Positions 7,436-13,658 of a stretch of 13,658 nt of DNA are shown in pieces. The DNA is from Flavobacteriales bacterium CG_4_9_14_3_um_filter_32_8 (GTDB lineage Bacteria > Bacteroidota > Bacteroidia > Flavobacteriales_E > Vicingaceae). The first letter of the stretch is position 1; each line of letters starts with the position of its first letter. Where the stretch lies: positions 1 to 13,658 of the forward strand of contig PFUQ01000036.1 in NCBI GenBank assembly GCA_002790175.1, written 5' to 3'. The notes below the pieces were generated by a model. That model had not been told where the DNA came from, ran no database searches, and worked only from the letters and a program-made list of their open reading frames with translations. Both the position numbers and the translations under genes were made by a program.

Positions 7436-8947
7436 TTATTTCTGAACAAAACTTAAATCTAACTTACGTTCGTACTCCTCTTTTAACCATTTTAAGTAAC
7501 TCTCTGTACTTTTACAAATACAATAAGAATACTTTCTAATTCGATAAACAATGTCTTCTGTCAATAAACTAGCAAGTTCTCTTGCATTTTTTATATCTGT
7601 ACTGTTTTCGATGCACATTTTTGAGTGTTGTTCGATAGAGCGATCCAAAACAACTTTAGACCTTAATCCTGCTGCTTTTAATTTTTTAAATTCAGCATCC
7701 ACATCAAAACTAATATCTGCTGATTTTATAAATTTTAAACGAAGTTCATCATTCATTTCATATTTAAAATTTCGTTCAATCTCATCGTCTGGAGTTATAT
7801 TTTGTAAGTAAAAATCGGGAGAAATAAATATTTCATTCCAATCTATACTTCCACTCCAATGACCAAATCTTTTTACATTATTTCCTAAATCAAGTATCGT
7901 AAAAGTATCTTTATTAGGAAGAATACGAGAACCACGACCTATCATTTGAAAATATAAGGTTAATGATTTTGTGGCTCTGTTCAATATAATTGTTTCTACA
8001 GTTGGCTCATCAAAACCTGTAGTTAAAATACCAACAGAAGTTAAAATTGCATCGGGTTTATGCTTAAACCATTCAATAATTTCTTTTCTTTCGCTAGGTG
8101 AATTCTTATTGTCGAGATGTTTTATTTCGTAACCTGCTTTTTTAAAAACTTCATAAACACATTGCGATGTTTCAATTCCACTATTAAAAATAAGTGTTTT
8201 TTTGCCTAACGATTTTTCTTCGTAAGCATAAAGTAATTTTTGCAGCATGGGAAAATCTCCATAAAGCTGATCTGAAGAACGAACAGTATAATCGCCATTA
8301 ACTCCAATAGTTAAGGAACTTAGTCCAACATCATAACAATGGGTAATGGGTTTAGATAAATATTTATTCTTTACCAAGTACGAAATCGATTCTCCAACAA
8401 TTAACTTGTTATAGTTCTCATACATTGGAAGTTTAATGTTGGAACTTAATGGTGTAGCCGTAACACCTAATATCACACATTTTTCAAAATAATGAAATAG
8501 CTTTCTAAATGAGTTATAATGGGCTTCGTCGATAATTACTAAACCAATATTTTCTAAAATTATCATTTCATCTTGCAATCGGTTATTTAATGTTTCTACC
8601 ATTGCCACAAAACACATATAATCTTTTTGGTTGGGTAATTCCTTAATATCGCTGTTAATGATTTTATTTTTTACATTAAACTCCTCTAGCATCGTTGATG
8701 TTTGGCTTAACAACTCAACTCTATGTGTTAATATCAATACTTTTTTTTGAGTGTTGGAAATATACCTTCTCGTAATTTCAGAAAAAATAACCGTCTTCCC
8801 TCCTCCTGTTGGCAATTGATACAATAAATTATAATTTTCTGGAGCTTCTTTTAGGGTATCAAAAATCTTATCCATTCCTTTTTTTTGATACTCATAAAGT
8901 ATTTTTTTCTCTTTCGGTAGAATAAGTTCTTCTGTTATTTCTGACAT
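7436..8947 (-). CDS. SF2 DEAD/DEAH-box helicase (SSL2/RadD-like)
   Basis: The ATP-dependent superfamily 2 helicase has a complete motif set. In the numbering from the ATG at 8945-8947 (503 residues) these are LPTGGGKT (Walker A, 45-52), DEAH (140-143), TATP (163-166), LIFNSG (motif IV), ILTTGFDEP (307-315) and QMIGRGSR (motif VI, 334-341). A C-terminal extension of about 130 residues follows without a recognisable domain; it includes a Cys pair in YSYCICKS but no full zinc finger. An in-frame GTG at 8978-8980 would add 11 residues. I prefer the ATG because the -7 box TAAATTTG (plus 8968-8975) lies inside that extension. The overall pattern resembles SSL2/RadD-type helicases acting in DNA repair, but substrate and pathway cannot be read from the sequence. 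It converges with the T9SS cargo gene, four bases apart. Confidence 0.9.
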   Translation of the reverse strand: MSEITEELILPKEKKILYEYQKKGMDKIFDTLKEAPENYNLLYQLPTGGGKTVIFSEITRRYISNTQKKVLILTHRVELLSQTSTMLEEFNVKNKIINSDIKELPNQKDYMCFVAMVETLNNRLQDEMIILENIGLVIIDEAHYNSFRKLFHYFEKCVILGVTATPLSSNIKLPMYENYNKLIVGESISYLVKNKYLSKPITHCYDVGLSSLTIGVNGDYTVRSSDQLYGDFPMLQKLLYAYEEKSLGKKTLIFNSGIETSQCVYEVFKKAGYEIKHLDNKNSPSERKEIIEWFKHKPDAILTSVGILTTGFDEPTVETIILNRATKSLTLYFQMIGRGSRILPNKDTFTILDLGNNVKRFGHWSGSIDWNEIFISPDFYLQNITPDDEIERNFKYEMNDELRLKFIKSADISFDVDAEFKKLKAAGLRSKVVLDRSIEQHSKMCIENSTDIKNARELASLLTEDIVYRIRKYSYCICKSTESYLKWLKEEYERKLDLSFVQK

Positions 8948-8967
8948 GTATTTTAAAAAGTGGGGTG

Positions 8968-8975
8968 CAAATTTA
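8968..8975 (-). promoter_or_regulatory. Probable -7 box of the helicase gene
   Basis: On the minus strand the sequence reads TAAATTTG, a full match to TAnnTTTG. It predicts a transcription start near 8961 and a leader of about 14 bases before the ATG at 8947. No TTTG is found at the expected -33 distance, so support is partial. Confidence 0.4.
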
Positions 8976-9021
8976 AGCACAATAAATTCGTTAGGAGTAT
9001 ATTTTAAAAGAAATTATGGAA

Positions 9022-9051
9022 AGACCATTCAAGAAAACTGTTCTATGGTCT
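9022..9051 (-). terminator. Hairpin downstream of the zinc-ribbon gene
   Basis: AGACCAT (9022-9028) and ATGGTCT (9045-9051) are perfect inverted repeats. Inside them AGAA (9032-9035) pairs with TTCT (9041-9044) around a five-base loop, leaving a three-base bulge (9029-9031). The hairpin lies 46 bases beyond the stop codon of the 72-residue gene. Downstream on the minus strand the sequence is only mildly T-rich (TTCCATAATTTCTTTT), so terminator function is likely but not certain. Confidence 0.45.
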
Positions 9052-9096
9052 AAAAAAAGATGAATTAAAAATTTATTGGCGACTATAAAATCAAAA

Positions 9097-9315
9097 TTAA
9101 TTCCATTTCACTTGCTCTGAAGGGCATTTTACCTCTCCATATTCACAATAAATACAACATTCATTAGCATGTGCTTGTATTATTTTTTTACAAGCGTTGC
9201 ATTGATAGACACTACGAACCTCTAGTGCTAACATTTTAACAGGTTGTGTTGCTCCACAATTTGGACAAGTTAATATGTTCTTGTAGAGCACTTGTAGTAC
9301 TAAATTATCCATCAT
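9097..9315 (-). CDS. Small zinc-ribbon protein related to the GDCCVxC (seleno)protein family
   Basis: The 72-residue cytoplasmic protein is rich in cysteine: CPNC (17-20), CNAC (39-42), ECCIYCEYG (52-60) and CP (64-65). The order TCPNCG, YQCNAC, ECCIYCEYGEVKCP and EQ near the end matches the family whose hallmark is GDCCVFCSYG. Some members of that family carry selenocysteine and some are linked to mercury or metal handling (recalled). Here GD is replaced by NE, V-F by I-Y and S-Y by E-Y. All candidate redox positions are Cys codons, with no in-frame TGA. Compared with the canonical form I remember, a Cys just before the YxC element seems to be absent (LEVRSVYQC). Two CxxC pairs could bind zinc, and CCIYC could be a redox or metal site. 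It is a single gene with its own promoter. Exact function is unknown. Confidence 0.72.
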   Translation of the reverse strand: MMDNLVLQVLYKNILTCPNCGATQPVKMLALEVRSVYQCNACKKIIQAHANECCIYCEYGEVKCPSEQVKWN

Positions 9316-9343
9316 TTTATTTTTGAATTCATTTAATATGACC

Positions 9344-9372
9344 GAAATTTAGTAAATAGTATGATTTGCAAA
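9344..9372 (-). promoter_or_regulatory. Promoter of the small zinc-ribbon gene
   Basis: On the minus strand TTTG (plus 9369-9372) is followed after 17 bases by TAAATTTC (plus 9344-9351), which differs from TAnnTTTG only in the last base. The predicted start near 9337 leaves a leader of about 20 bases before the ATG at 9315. Confidence 0.55.
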
Positions 9373-9494
9373 CAACTGATGAAAATAAGTTTTAAACAAG
9401 TTGATAACAAAAAAAATAATGATGAAGTGAATGTCGTCTATTTTTTGCCAACTAAAATAATTATTTTTACCATAAATTAAACTCAAAAAATTAA

Positions 9495-10265
9495 TTGGAA
9501 TTCATACCATCAATAACATTTATAGGTTCAGGAAATTTGGCAACTCACTTATCAACCAACTTGTTTCATAAAGGTTTCGTTATTCATGAAGTGTATAGCA
9601 AAACTATAGAAAATGCTACCCTTTTAGCTTCAAAATTTAATGCGAGTGCAACAAATAATTTAGCACAAATTTCTGATAAAAGTGATATTTATATTATTTG
9701 TATAAAAGATGATTTAATTGAAGATGTTATTCGAAATTTTCCTTTTAAAAATAAATTAGTTGTTCATACTTCGGGTAGTGTTTCTATTGAAAATTTAAAA
9801 GGTTTTGATAATTATGGAATTTTTTATCCTTTACAAACATTTTCGAAAGAAAAAGAGGTAAATATGTTTCATGTTCCTTTTTGTATTGAAGCCAATACTA
9901 AAATCACAGAGAAAAGATTGGTAGCACTTGCGGAGTCCTTATCTGAAAATGTATATCTCATTAATTCCGAACAACGTAAAAAATTACATTTAGCAGCTGT
10001 TTTTGCGTGTAACTTTACCAATTACATGTACCAAATAGCCAATGATATTACTCGAAAAAACGACATTGATTTTGATATTTTGAAATCTGTAATTTTAGAA
10101 ACTGCAAAAAAAATTCAAAAAAATACACCAAAAGCAATGCAAACAGGACCCGCCAAACGAAGGGATGAAGCAGTGATTAAAAAACATCTTGAATTATTGG
10201 CAGATTTACCAGCGTATCAAGAAATTTATCAACTCATCACCAAAAATATTATTAAAAATAGCTGA
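9495..10265 (+). CDS. Rossmann-like and DUF2520 domain protein (TTG start)
   Basis: The 256-residue protein has an N-terminal Rossmann fold with the dinucleotide-binding motif ITFIGSGNLATHLS (7-20) and a C-terminal helical DUF2520 domain. Family motifs are HTSGS (91-95), YPLQTFS (111-117), LHLAAVFACNFTNYMY (164-179) and QTGPAKRRDE (216-225). The fold resembles 6-phosphogluconate or pyrroline-5-carboxylate reductases, so an NAD(P)-dependent oxidoreductase is plausible, but the substrate is unknown. The start must be the TTG at 9495-9497: a TAA stop lies directly before it in frame, the Rossmann strand begins six residues later, and the next in-frame ATG is about residue 124. Its stop overlaps the next ATG (TGATG), so it is translationally coupled to the KdsC-like gene. 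I recall the two being neighbours in many Bacteroidota. Confidence 0.9.
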   Translation: MEFIPSITFIGSGNLATHLSTNLFHKGFVIHEVYSKTIENATLLASKFNASATNNLAQISDKSDIYIICIKDDLIEDVIRNFPFKNKLVVHTSGSVSIENLKGFDNYGIFYPLQTFSKEKEVNMFHVPFCIEANTKITEKRLVALAESLSENVYLINSEQRKKLHLAAVFACNFTNYMYQIANDITRKNDIDFDILKSVILETAKKIQKNTPKAMQTGPAKRRDEAVIKKHLELLADLPAYQEIYQLITKNIIKNS

Positions 10266-10786
10266 TGGCAAATTTTAAAGAACTTTTACCCAAAATTAAT
10301 TCCTTTGTATTTGATGTAGATGGCGTTTTAACTGACGGAAGTATTTTTGTAACCGAAAAGGGAGAGCAACTCCGCACTATGAATATTCGAGATGGTTTAG
10401 CCATAACCATGGCTTTAAAAAAAGGATACAACATTGCCATTATTTCTGGAGGTCATTCCAATTCTGTTTTGCATCGTTTTAATTATTTGGGTATTAACGA
10501 TATATTTATTGGAGTTAAAGATAAAGTAGCTGTGCTTCATCAATATTTTAAGGATAAAAAAATTAAGCCCGAAAATGTGCTTTACATGGGCGACGACATT
10601 CCAGACTATTACGCCATGAAGGAATGTGGTGTTGCTACCTGCCCTAAAAATGCTGCTTTAGAAATTAAAGAAATTGCTCACTACATTTCTGATAAAGATG
10701 GCGGAAAAGGTTGTGTAAGAGATATTATTGAACAAGTAATGCGTTGTAATGGCGATTGGTTTACCCCTTTAGAGTCTATCTATTAA
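10265..10786 (+). CDS. kdsC: KdsC-like HAD-IIIA phosphatase (3-deoxy-D-manno-octulosonate-8-phosphate phosphatase family)
   Basis: The 173-residue protein has all HAD motifs: DVDGVLTDG (17-25, nucleophile D17 and acid D19), SGG (61-63), K85 or K87 in GVKDK, and GDDIPD (109-114). The absence of a large cap and the tail GGKGCVRDIIE (146-156) match the tetrameric KdsC branch, which removes phosphate from KDO-8-phosphate on the way to lipopolysaccharide. Related enzymes dephosphorylate other nonulosonic sugars, so the exact substrate is inferred. No other KDO gene lies nearby. The ATG at 10265 overlaps the stop of the upstream DUF2520 gene by one base, giving a two-gene operon. The maf-like gene that I recall following this pair in other Bacteroidota is not present here. 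Confidence 0.85.
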   Translation: MANFKELLPKINSFVFDVDGVLTDGSIFVTEKGEQLRTMNIRDGLAITMALKKGYNIAIISGGHSNSVLHRFNYLGINDIFIGVKDKVAVLHQYFKDKKIKPENVLYMGDDIPDYYAMKECGVATCPKNAALEIKEIAHYISDKDGGKGCVRDIIEQVMRCNGDWFTPLESIY

Positions 10787-10873
10787 TGTCCGATTTATTC
10801 AAAACTTTTATTTTTTTCTAAAGGTTTTCATGAGATTGCTTCGCTAAGTTCTTCGTTATTTTTGGTTTAAGAA

Positions 10874-11620
10874 TTAATTTCCAAATACCTTTTTAAGTAA
10901 ATCTGTTGCTCGAGCTGCAGGGTCTTTTCTAATTTTAAGTTCTTCTTTTGCAACTTGTATAAAAAGTCCGTTTAATGCTTTTTCGGTAACATAATCTTCC
11001 AAATTTGGATTTACCTTTTTAACTAAAGGAATTTTATTGTAAGAACCAAATACAGTACTCCAATGTTTTGTTGCCCCTACTTTATCCAATGAAACTTTAA
11101 TAACTGGTTTAAACTTTTTAGTCAGTTCATTATATGTAGTTTTATTTAAGTATTTCGTGGCAGCGTCATCTTCCCCCTTTAAAATGCTCATAGCATCGGT
11201 TAACGTCATTTCTTTAATGGCAACTACAAAAATATCTTTGGCACCTGCTGCTGCATCTTCTGCTGCACGATTCATACTTTCAATGGCAGCATCCACTTTT
11301 TCTCCTTGACCTAAGCTTCTTAATTTTTCTTCTACATTTTTGGCTTCGGCTGGCATCGGTATTTTTATTTGAAGGTCTTTAAAATAACCATCCTTTTTAT
11401 TCAATTGCGTCACCCCTTTACTAACACCTTGGTTCAAGGCTTCTTTTAATCCTTCACCAACTTCTGCCTCTGATAATCCAGCAGCAGGTAAACCAGTTTT
11501 TTGAACTTCTCCAGCCTTTTCTTTCGCTTTCTTTTTTAATTCTTTCCAGTTTTGGGCTGAAACCTGGGCAATTGAAAACAACATCAAACATGCTGCAAAG
11601 TAAATTGTTTTTTTATTCAT
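10874..11620 (-). CDS. Exported DUF4197 family protein
   Basis: The 248-residue protein starts with a Sec signal peptide (MNKKTIYFAACLMLFSIAQVSAQ, cleavage probably after A22), followed by a lysine-rich amphipathic stretch (25-45). The rest matches DUF4197: LSEAEVGEGLKEALNQGVSKGV (about 49-70), a segment around IPMPAEAKNVEEKLRSLGQG, IFVVAIKEMTLTDAMSIL with GEDDAATKYL (about 129-158), the FKPVIKVSLDKVGATKHW block (about 170-187) and a C-terminal VTEKALNGLFIQVAKEE. The fold is mostly helical and no catalytic residues are known to me. It is probably periplasmic. It stands alone, converging with the KdsC-like gene, and no clear promoter was found upstream on the minus strand. Role unknown. Confidence 0.87.
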   Translation of the reverse strand: MNKKTIYFAACLMLFSIAQVSAQNWKELKKKAKEKAGEVQKTGLPAAGLSEAEVGEGLKEALNQGVSKGVTQLNKKDGYFKDLQIKIPMPAEAKNVEEKLRSLGQGEKVDAAIESMNRAAEDAAAGAKDIFVVAIKEMTLTDAMSILKGEDDAATKYLNKTTYNELTKKFKPVIKVSLDKVGATKHWSTVFGSYNKIPLVKKVNPNLEDYVTEKALNGLFIQVAKEELKIRKDPAARATDLLKKVFGN

Positions 11621-11770
11621 GATTTTAAATTTTAGATTAGATTTATTTTCTGAAGGAAACCAATATTAATGCCAACAAACTTTAGCTGGATAAAAATACC
11701 ATTTTTTTTCAAAAAAACTTAAGCTGTAAAACTTATTTACATTCGATGCTCCTTCGTTATCTATTTTTTT

Positions 11771-11778
11771 TACTTTTG
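11771..11778 (+). promoter_or_regulatory. Probable -7 box of fhs
   Basis: TACTTTTG matches TAnnTTTG fully and lies 27 bases before the fhs ATG, predicting a start near 11785 and a leader of about 20 bases. No TTG is found 17-20 bases upstream, so only half of the promoter is supported. Confidence 0.42.
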
Positions 11779-11805
11779 GTCATCAAATAATTAATTGATA
11801 AAATT

Positions 11806-13491
11806 ATGGCTGAAAAAAAATTCCCATCTGATATTAAAATTGCTCAAGAAAATACGATGTTACACATTACCGACATCGCAAAAAAACTAGGAATAAATCG
11901 AGATGATTTTGAATTGTATGGAAAATATAAAGCGAAGTTACCACTAAGTATTATTGATAAAACCAAAGTTGCTAAAGGTAATTTAGTTTTAGTTACAGCC
12001 TTAACCCCTACTCCTGCTGGAGAAGGTAAGACTACCACATCTATTGGATTAACCGAAGGGTTAAATAAAATTGGTAAAAAAGCCATCGTTGTTCTCAGAG
12101 AACCTTCTTTAGGTCCTGTATTTGGTGTTAAAGGTGGAGCTGCAGGCGGTGGTTATTCTCAGGTTGTTCCAATGGAAGACATTAACTTACATTTTACGGG
12201 GGATTTTTCGGCTGTTGAAAAAGCCAATAATTTATTAGCTGCATTAATAGACAACAATATTCAAAATAAAACAAAAAATTTAGGAATTGACCCAAGAACA
12301 ATAGTATGGAAACGGGTAATGGACATGAATGATAGAGCTCTCAGGCATATTATTATTGGCTTAGGAGGAATTGCCAACGGCGTTCCTCGTGAAGACGGTT
12401 TTAACATCACACCTGCTTCCGAAGTTATGGCAATTTTATGCATGGCAGAGAATTTTTTAGATTTAAAAAAGAAATTGGGTAATATTTTTGTTGGATATAC
12501 TTATGATAGAAAACCAATTTATGCAAGGGATTTGAAAGCTCAAAATGCAATGGCTATTTTACTAAGAGATGCCATTAAACCAAACCTTGTCCAAACATTA
12601 GAGAAAAACCCTGCCATTATACATGGCGGTCCATTCGCAAATATTGCACAAGGAACAAATACCATTATCGCCACAAAAATGGGACTTACTTTAGCCGATT
12701 ATGTGGTTACAGAAGCAGGTTTTGGTGCTGATTTAGGAGCAGAAAAGTTCTTAGACATTAAATGTGTTTCTGCAGGATTAAAGCCAAAAGCATTGGTGTT
12801 GGTTGCCACAATTAGAGCATTGCGTCATCATGGTGGAGCTAAAAAAGAAGAATATAATACCCCAAATATTGACCGTGTTACCAAAGGTTTTGAAAACTTA
12901 GAAAAACACATCGAAAATTGTAAGAAATTTGGTTTAAACCCTGTGGTTGCTATCAACTCCTTTCCTACCGACACGGAAGAAGAAATTAAAATAATTCAAA
13001 CCAAATGTAAAAAAATGGGCATTCAAGCCATTTTAGCTCACGGTTTTGCAAAAGGTGGTGCTGGAATGACTGATTTAGCAGAAGCAGTTGTAAAAGAAGT
13101 AGAATCTGGAACTAATAAATTTATGCCACTTTACAATTGGAATTTAACCATTAAAGAAAAAATTGAACGAATTGCAAAAGAAATTTATGGTGCAGATGGT
13201 GTTGAATATTCTAAAATGGCAAATAATGATCTTAAAAAAATAGATGAATTAGGTTTACAAGGTTTACCAGTTTGTATGGCAAAAACTCAAAAATCATTAT
13301 CAGATATTGATACCTTATTTGGAAGACCTAGAGGTTTTACCGTAAATGTAAGAGAATTTGAATTGGCTACAGGTGCTGGCTTTGTTATTCCAATATTAGG
13401 AGATATGATGCGAATGCCTGGTTTACCAGCTACTCCTGCATCAGAATTTATGGATATCGATGAAAATGGAAAAATTTCTGGATTATCTTAA
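11806..13491 (+). CDS. fhs: Formate-tetrahydrofolate ligase
   Basis: Fhs (10-formyltetrahydrofolate synthetase) joins formate and tetrahydrofolate with ATP, feeding one-carbon units to purine and formyl-methionine synthesis or running in reverse to make ATP. The 561-residue length is standard. The P-loop is TPAGEGKTT (69-77). The first family signature is GVKGGAAGGGY (107-117), followed by QVVPMEDINLHFTGD (119-133). The second signature is VATIRALRHHGG (333-344). The C-terminal end FVIPILGDMMRMPGLP is also conserved. The ATG at 11806 is supported by the usual KFPSDIKIAQ start of the mature domain. No folD or other folate gene is adjacent, and it appears to be a single-gene transcript. Confidence 0.98.
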   Translation: MAEKKFPSDIKIAQENTMLHITDIAKKLGINRDDFELYGKYKAKLPLSIIDKTKVAKGNLVLVTALTPTPAGEGKTTTSIGLTEGLNKIGKKAIVVLREPSLGPVFGVKGGAAGGGYSQVVPMEDINLHFTGDFSAVEKANNLLAALIDNNIQNKTKNLGIDPRTIVWKRVMDMNDRALRHIIIGLGGIANGVPREDGFNITPASEVMAILCMAENFLDLKKKLGNIFVGYTYDRKPIYARDLKAQNAMAILLRDAIKPNLVQTLEKNPAIIHGGPFANIAQGTNTIIATKMGLTLADYVVTEAGFGADLGAEKFLDIKCVSAGLKPKALVLVATIRALRHHGGAKKEEYNTPNIDRVTKGFENLEKHIENCKKFGLNPVVAINSFPTDTEEEIKIIQTKCKKMGIQAILAHGFAKGGAGMTDLAEAVVKEVESGTNKFMPLYNWNLTIKEKIERIAKEIYGADGVEYSKMANNDLKKIDELGLQGLPVCMAKTQKSLSDIDTLFGRPRGFTVNVREFELATGAGFVIPILGDMMRMPGLPATPASEFMDIDENGKISGLS

Positions 13492-13516
13492 GGTGGGTTC
13501 TAAAAATTGATTTACA

Positions 13517-13558
13517 TCAAAATTTTCATAGTTTTTTAGAGACAATGAAAATTTTTGA
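13517..13558. repeat. AT-rich inverted repeat after fhs, possible terminator
   Basis: TCAAAATTTTCAT (13517-13529) is complementary to ATGAAAATTTTTGA (13545-13558) over 13 pairs with one extra base in the right arm, around a 15-base loop. It starts 26 bases after the fhs stop. There is no T tract directly after the right arm, so it is a weak intrinsic terminator or a bidirectional stop. Confidence 0.5.
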
Positions 13559-13572
13559 AACACTATCTGGAT

Positions 13573-13588
13573 TCCTTCAGCTGACGGA
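13573..13588. repeat. 16-base near-perfect palindrome
   Basis: TCCTTCAGCTGACGGA is its own reverse complement except for one mismatched pair; the core TCAGCTGA is perfect. It is noticeably richer in G and C than the flanks. It could be an operator or part of a repeat family, but nothing in the window decides between them. Confidence 0.5.
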
Positions 13589-13658
13589 TGAAGCAGTATA
13601 TACCCAATGGGAGCAAAGATAACAAACAATCTGACTACGTTATATTTTTTTGCAATAG

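Noticed and set aside
7436..8947. The SF2 helicase as part of a defence system
   Set aside because: No nuclease, methylase, toxin or other defence-like partner is adjacent. The neighbours are a secreted protein and a small zinc-ribbon gene, and the motif set fits ordinary SSL2/RadD-type helicases.
8948..8980. GTG start adding 11 residues to the helicase
   Set aside because: The segment contains a -7 promoter box and the ATG at 8947 gives a normal N-terminus.
10252..10440. 62-codon minus-strand frame inside the KdsC-like gene
   Set aside because: It lies fully opposite a well-conserved HAD gene and its product resembles no family.
10799..10830. AAAACTTT / AAAGGTTTT hairpin between the KdsC-like and DUF4197 genes as a terminator
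   Set aside because: The stem is short, nearly all A-T and has a bulge. The T tract lies in the loop rather than after the stem on either strand.
11586..11620. FAAC near the DUF4197 N-terminus as a lipobox
   Set aside because: The Cys is at residue 11, too close to the start for a lipoprotein signal. A standard signal-peptidase I site (VSA-Q) follows at residues 20-23.
11676..11713. DUF4197 promoter read on the minus strand (TAAAGTTTG with CAAA at plus 11710-11713)
   Set aside because: The -7 box has one base too many and the spacing of 25 is too long.

Overview
The window is AT-rich DNA from a member of the Bacteroidota, most likely a flavobacterium-like, probably marine lineage. Four things point there: Na+-pumping NQR genes, type IX secretion (T9SS) components (a Plug protein and a cargo with a type A C-terminal sorting domain), families typical of the phylum (DUF4197, the Rossmann/DUF2520 plus KdsC-like pair), and several matches to the Bacteroidota promoter consensus TTG-N17..20-TAnnTTTG with almost no Shine-Dalgarno signals.

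Layout, left to right. Bases 1-2262 (minus) hold the start of an nqr operon: nqrA, then nqrB cut by the window edge, separated by a 76-base spacer with a repeat. A clean promoter lies at 2289-2318. Divergent from it, 2407-3738 (plus) encodes the T9SS Plug protein, followed by a bulged hairpin terminator. Bases 3901-6287 (minus) form a three-gene cluster in the order etfB, etfA, bifunctional nuclease/UVR protein. Bases 6523-7431 (plus) encode a secreted T9SS cargo of unknown role with its own good promoter. It runs head-on, four bases apart, into an SF2 DEAH helicase (7436-8947, minus). Bases 9097-9315 (minus) encode a 72-residue zinc-ribbon protein related to the GDCCVxC family. Bases 9495-10786 (plus) hold a Rossmann/DUF2520 protein with a TTG start, coupled by TGATG to a KdsC-like phosphatase. 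Bases 10874-11620 (minus) encode an exported DUF4197 protein, and 11806-13491 (plus) formate-tetrahydrofolate ligase. The last 167 bases hold an inverted repeat, a near-perfect 16-base palindrome and reading frames that cannot be assigned.

Functionally this is mostly housekeeping: respiratory sodium pumping (Nqr), electron transfer from acyl-CoA dehydrogenases to quinone (Etf), one-carbon metabolism (Fhs), sugar-phosphate or lipopolysaccharide precursor metabolism (KdsC-like) and protein secretion (T9SS). I see no CRISPR array, tRNA, rRNA, prophage, complete insertion sequence or defence island. I do not see a convincing new multi-gene system. The items most worth a second look are the divergent GDCCVxC-type protein, the nqrA-nqrB spacer repeat and the unexplained right edge.
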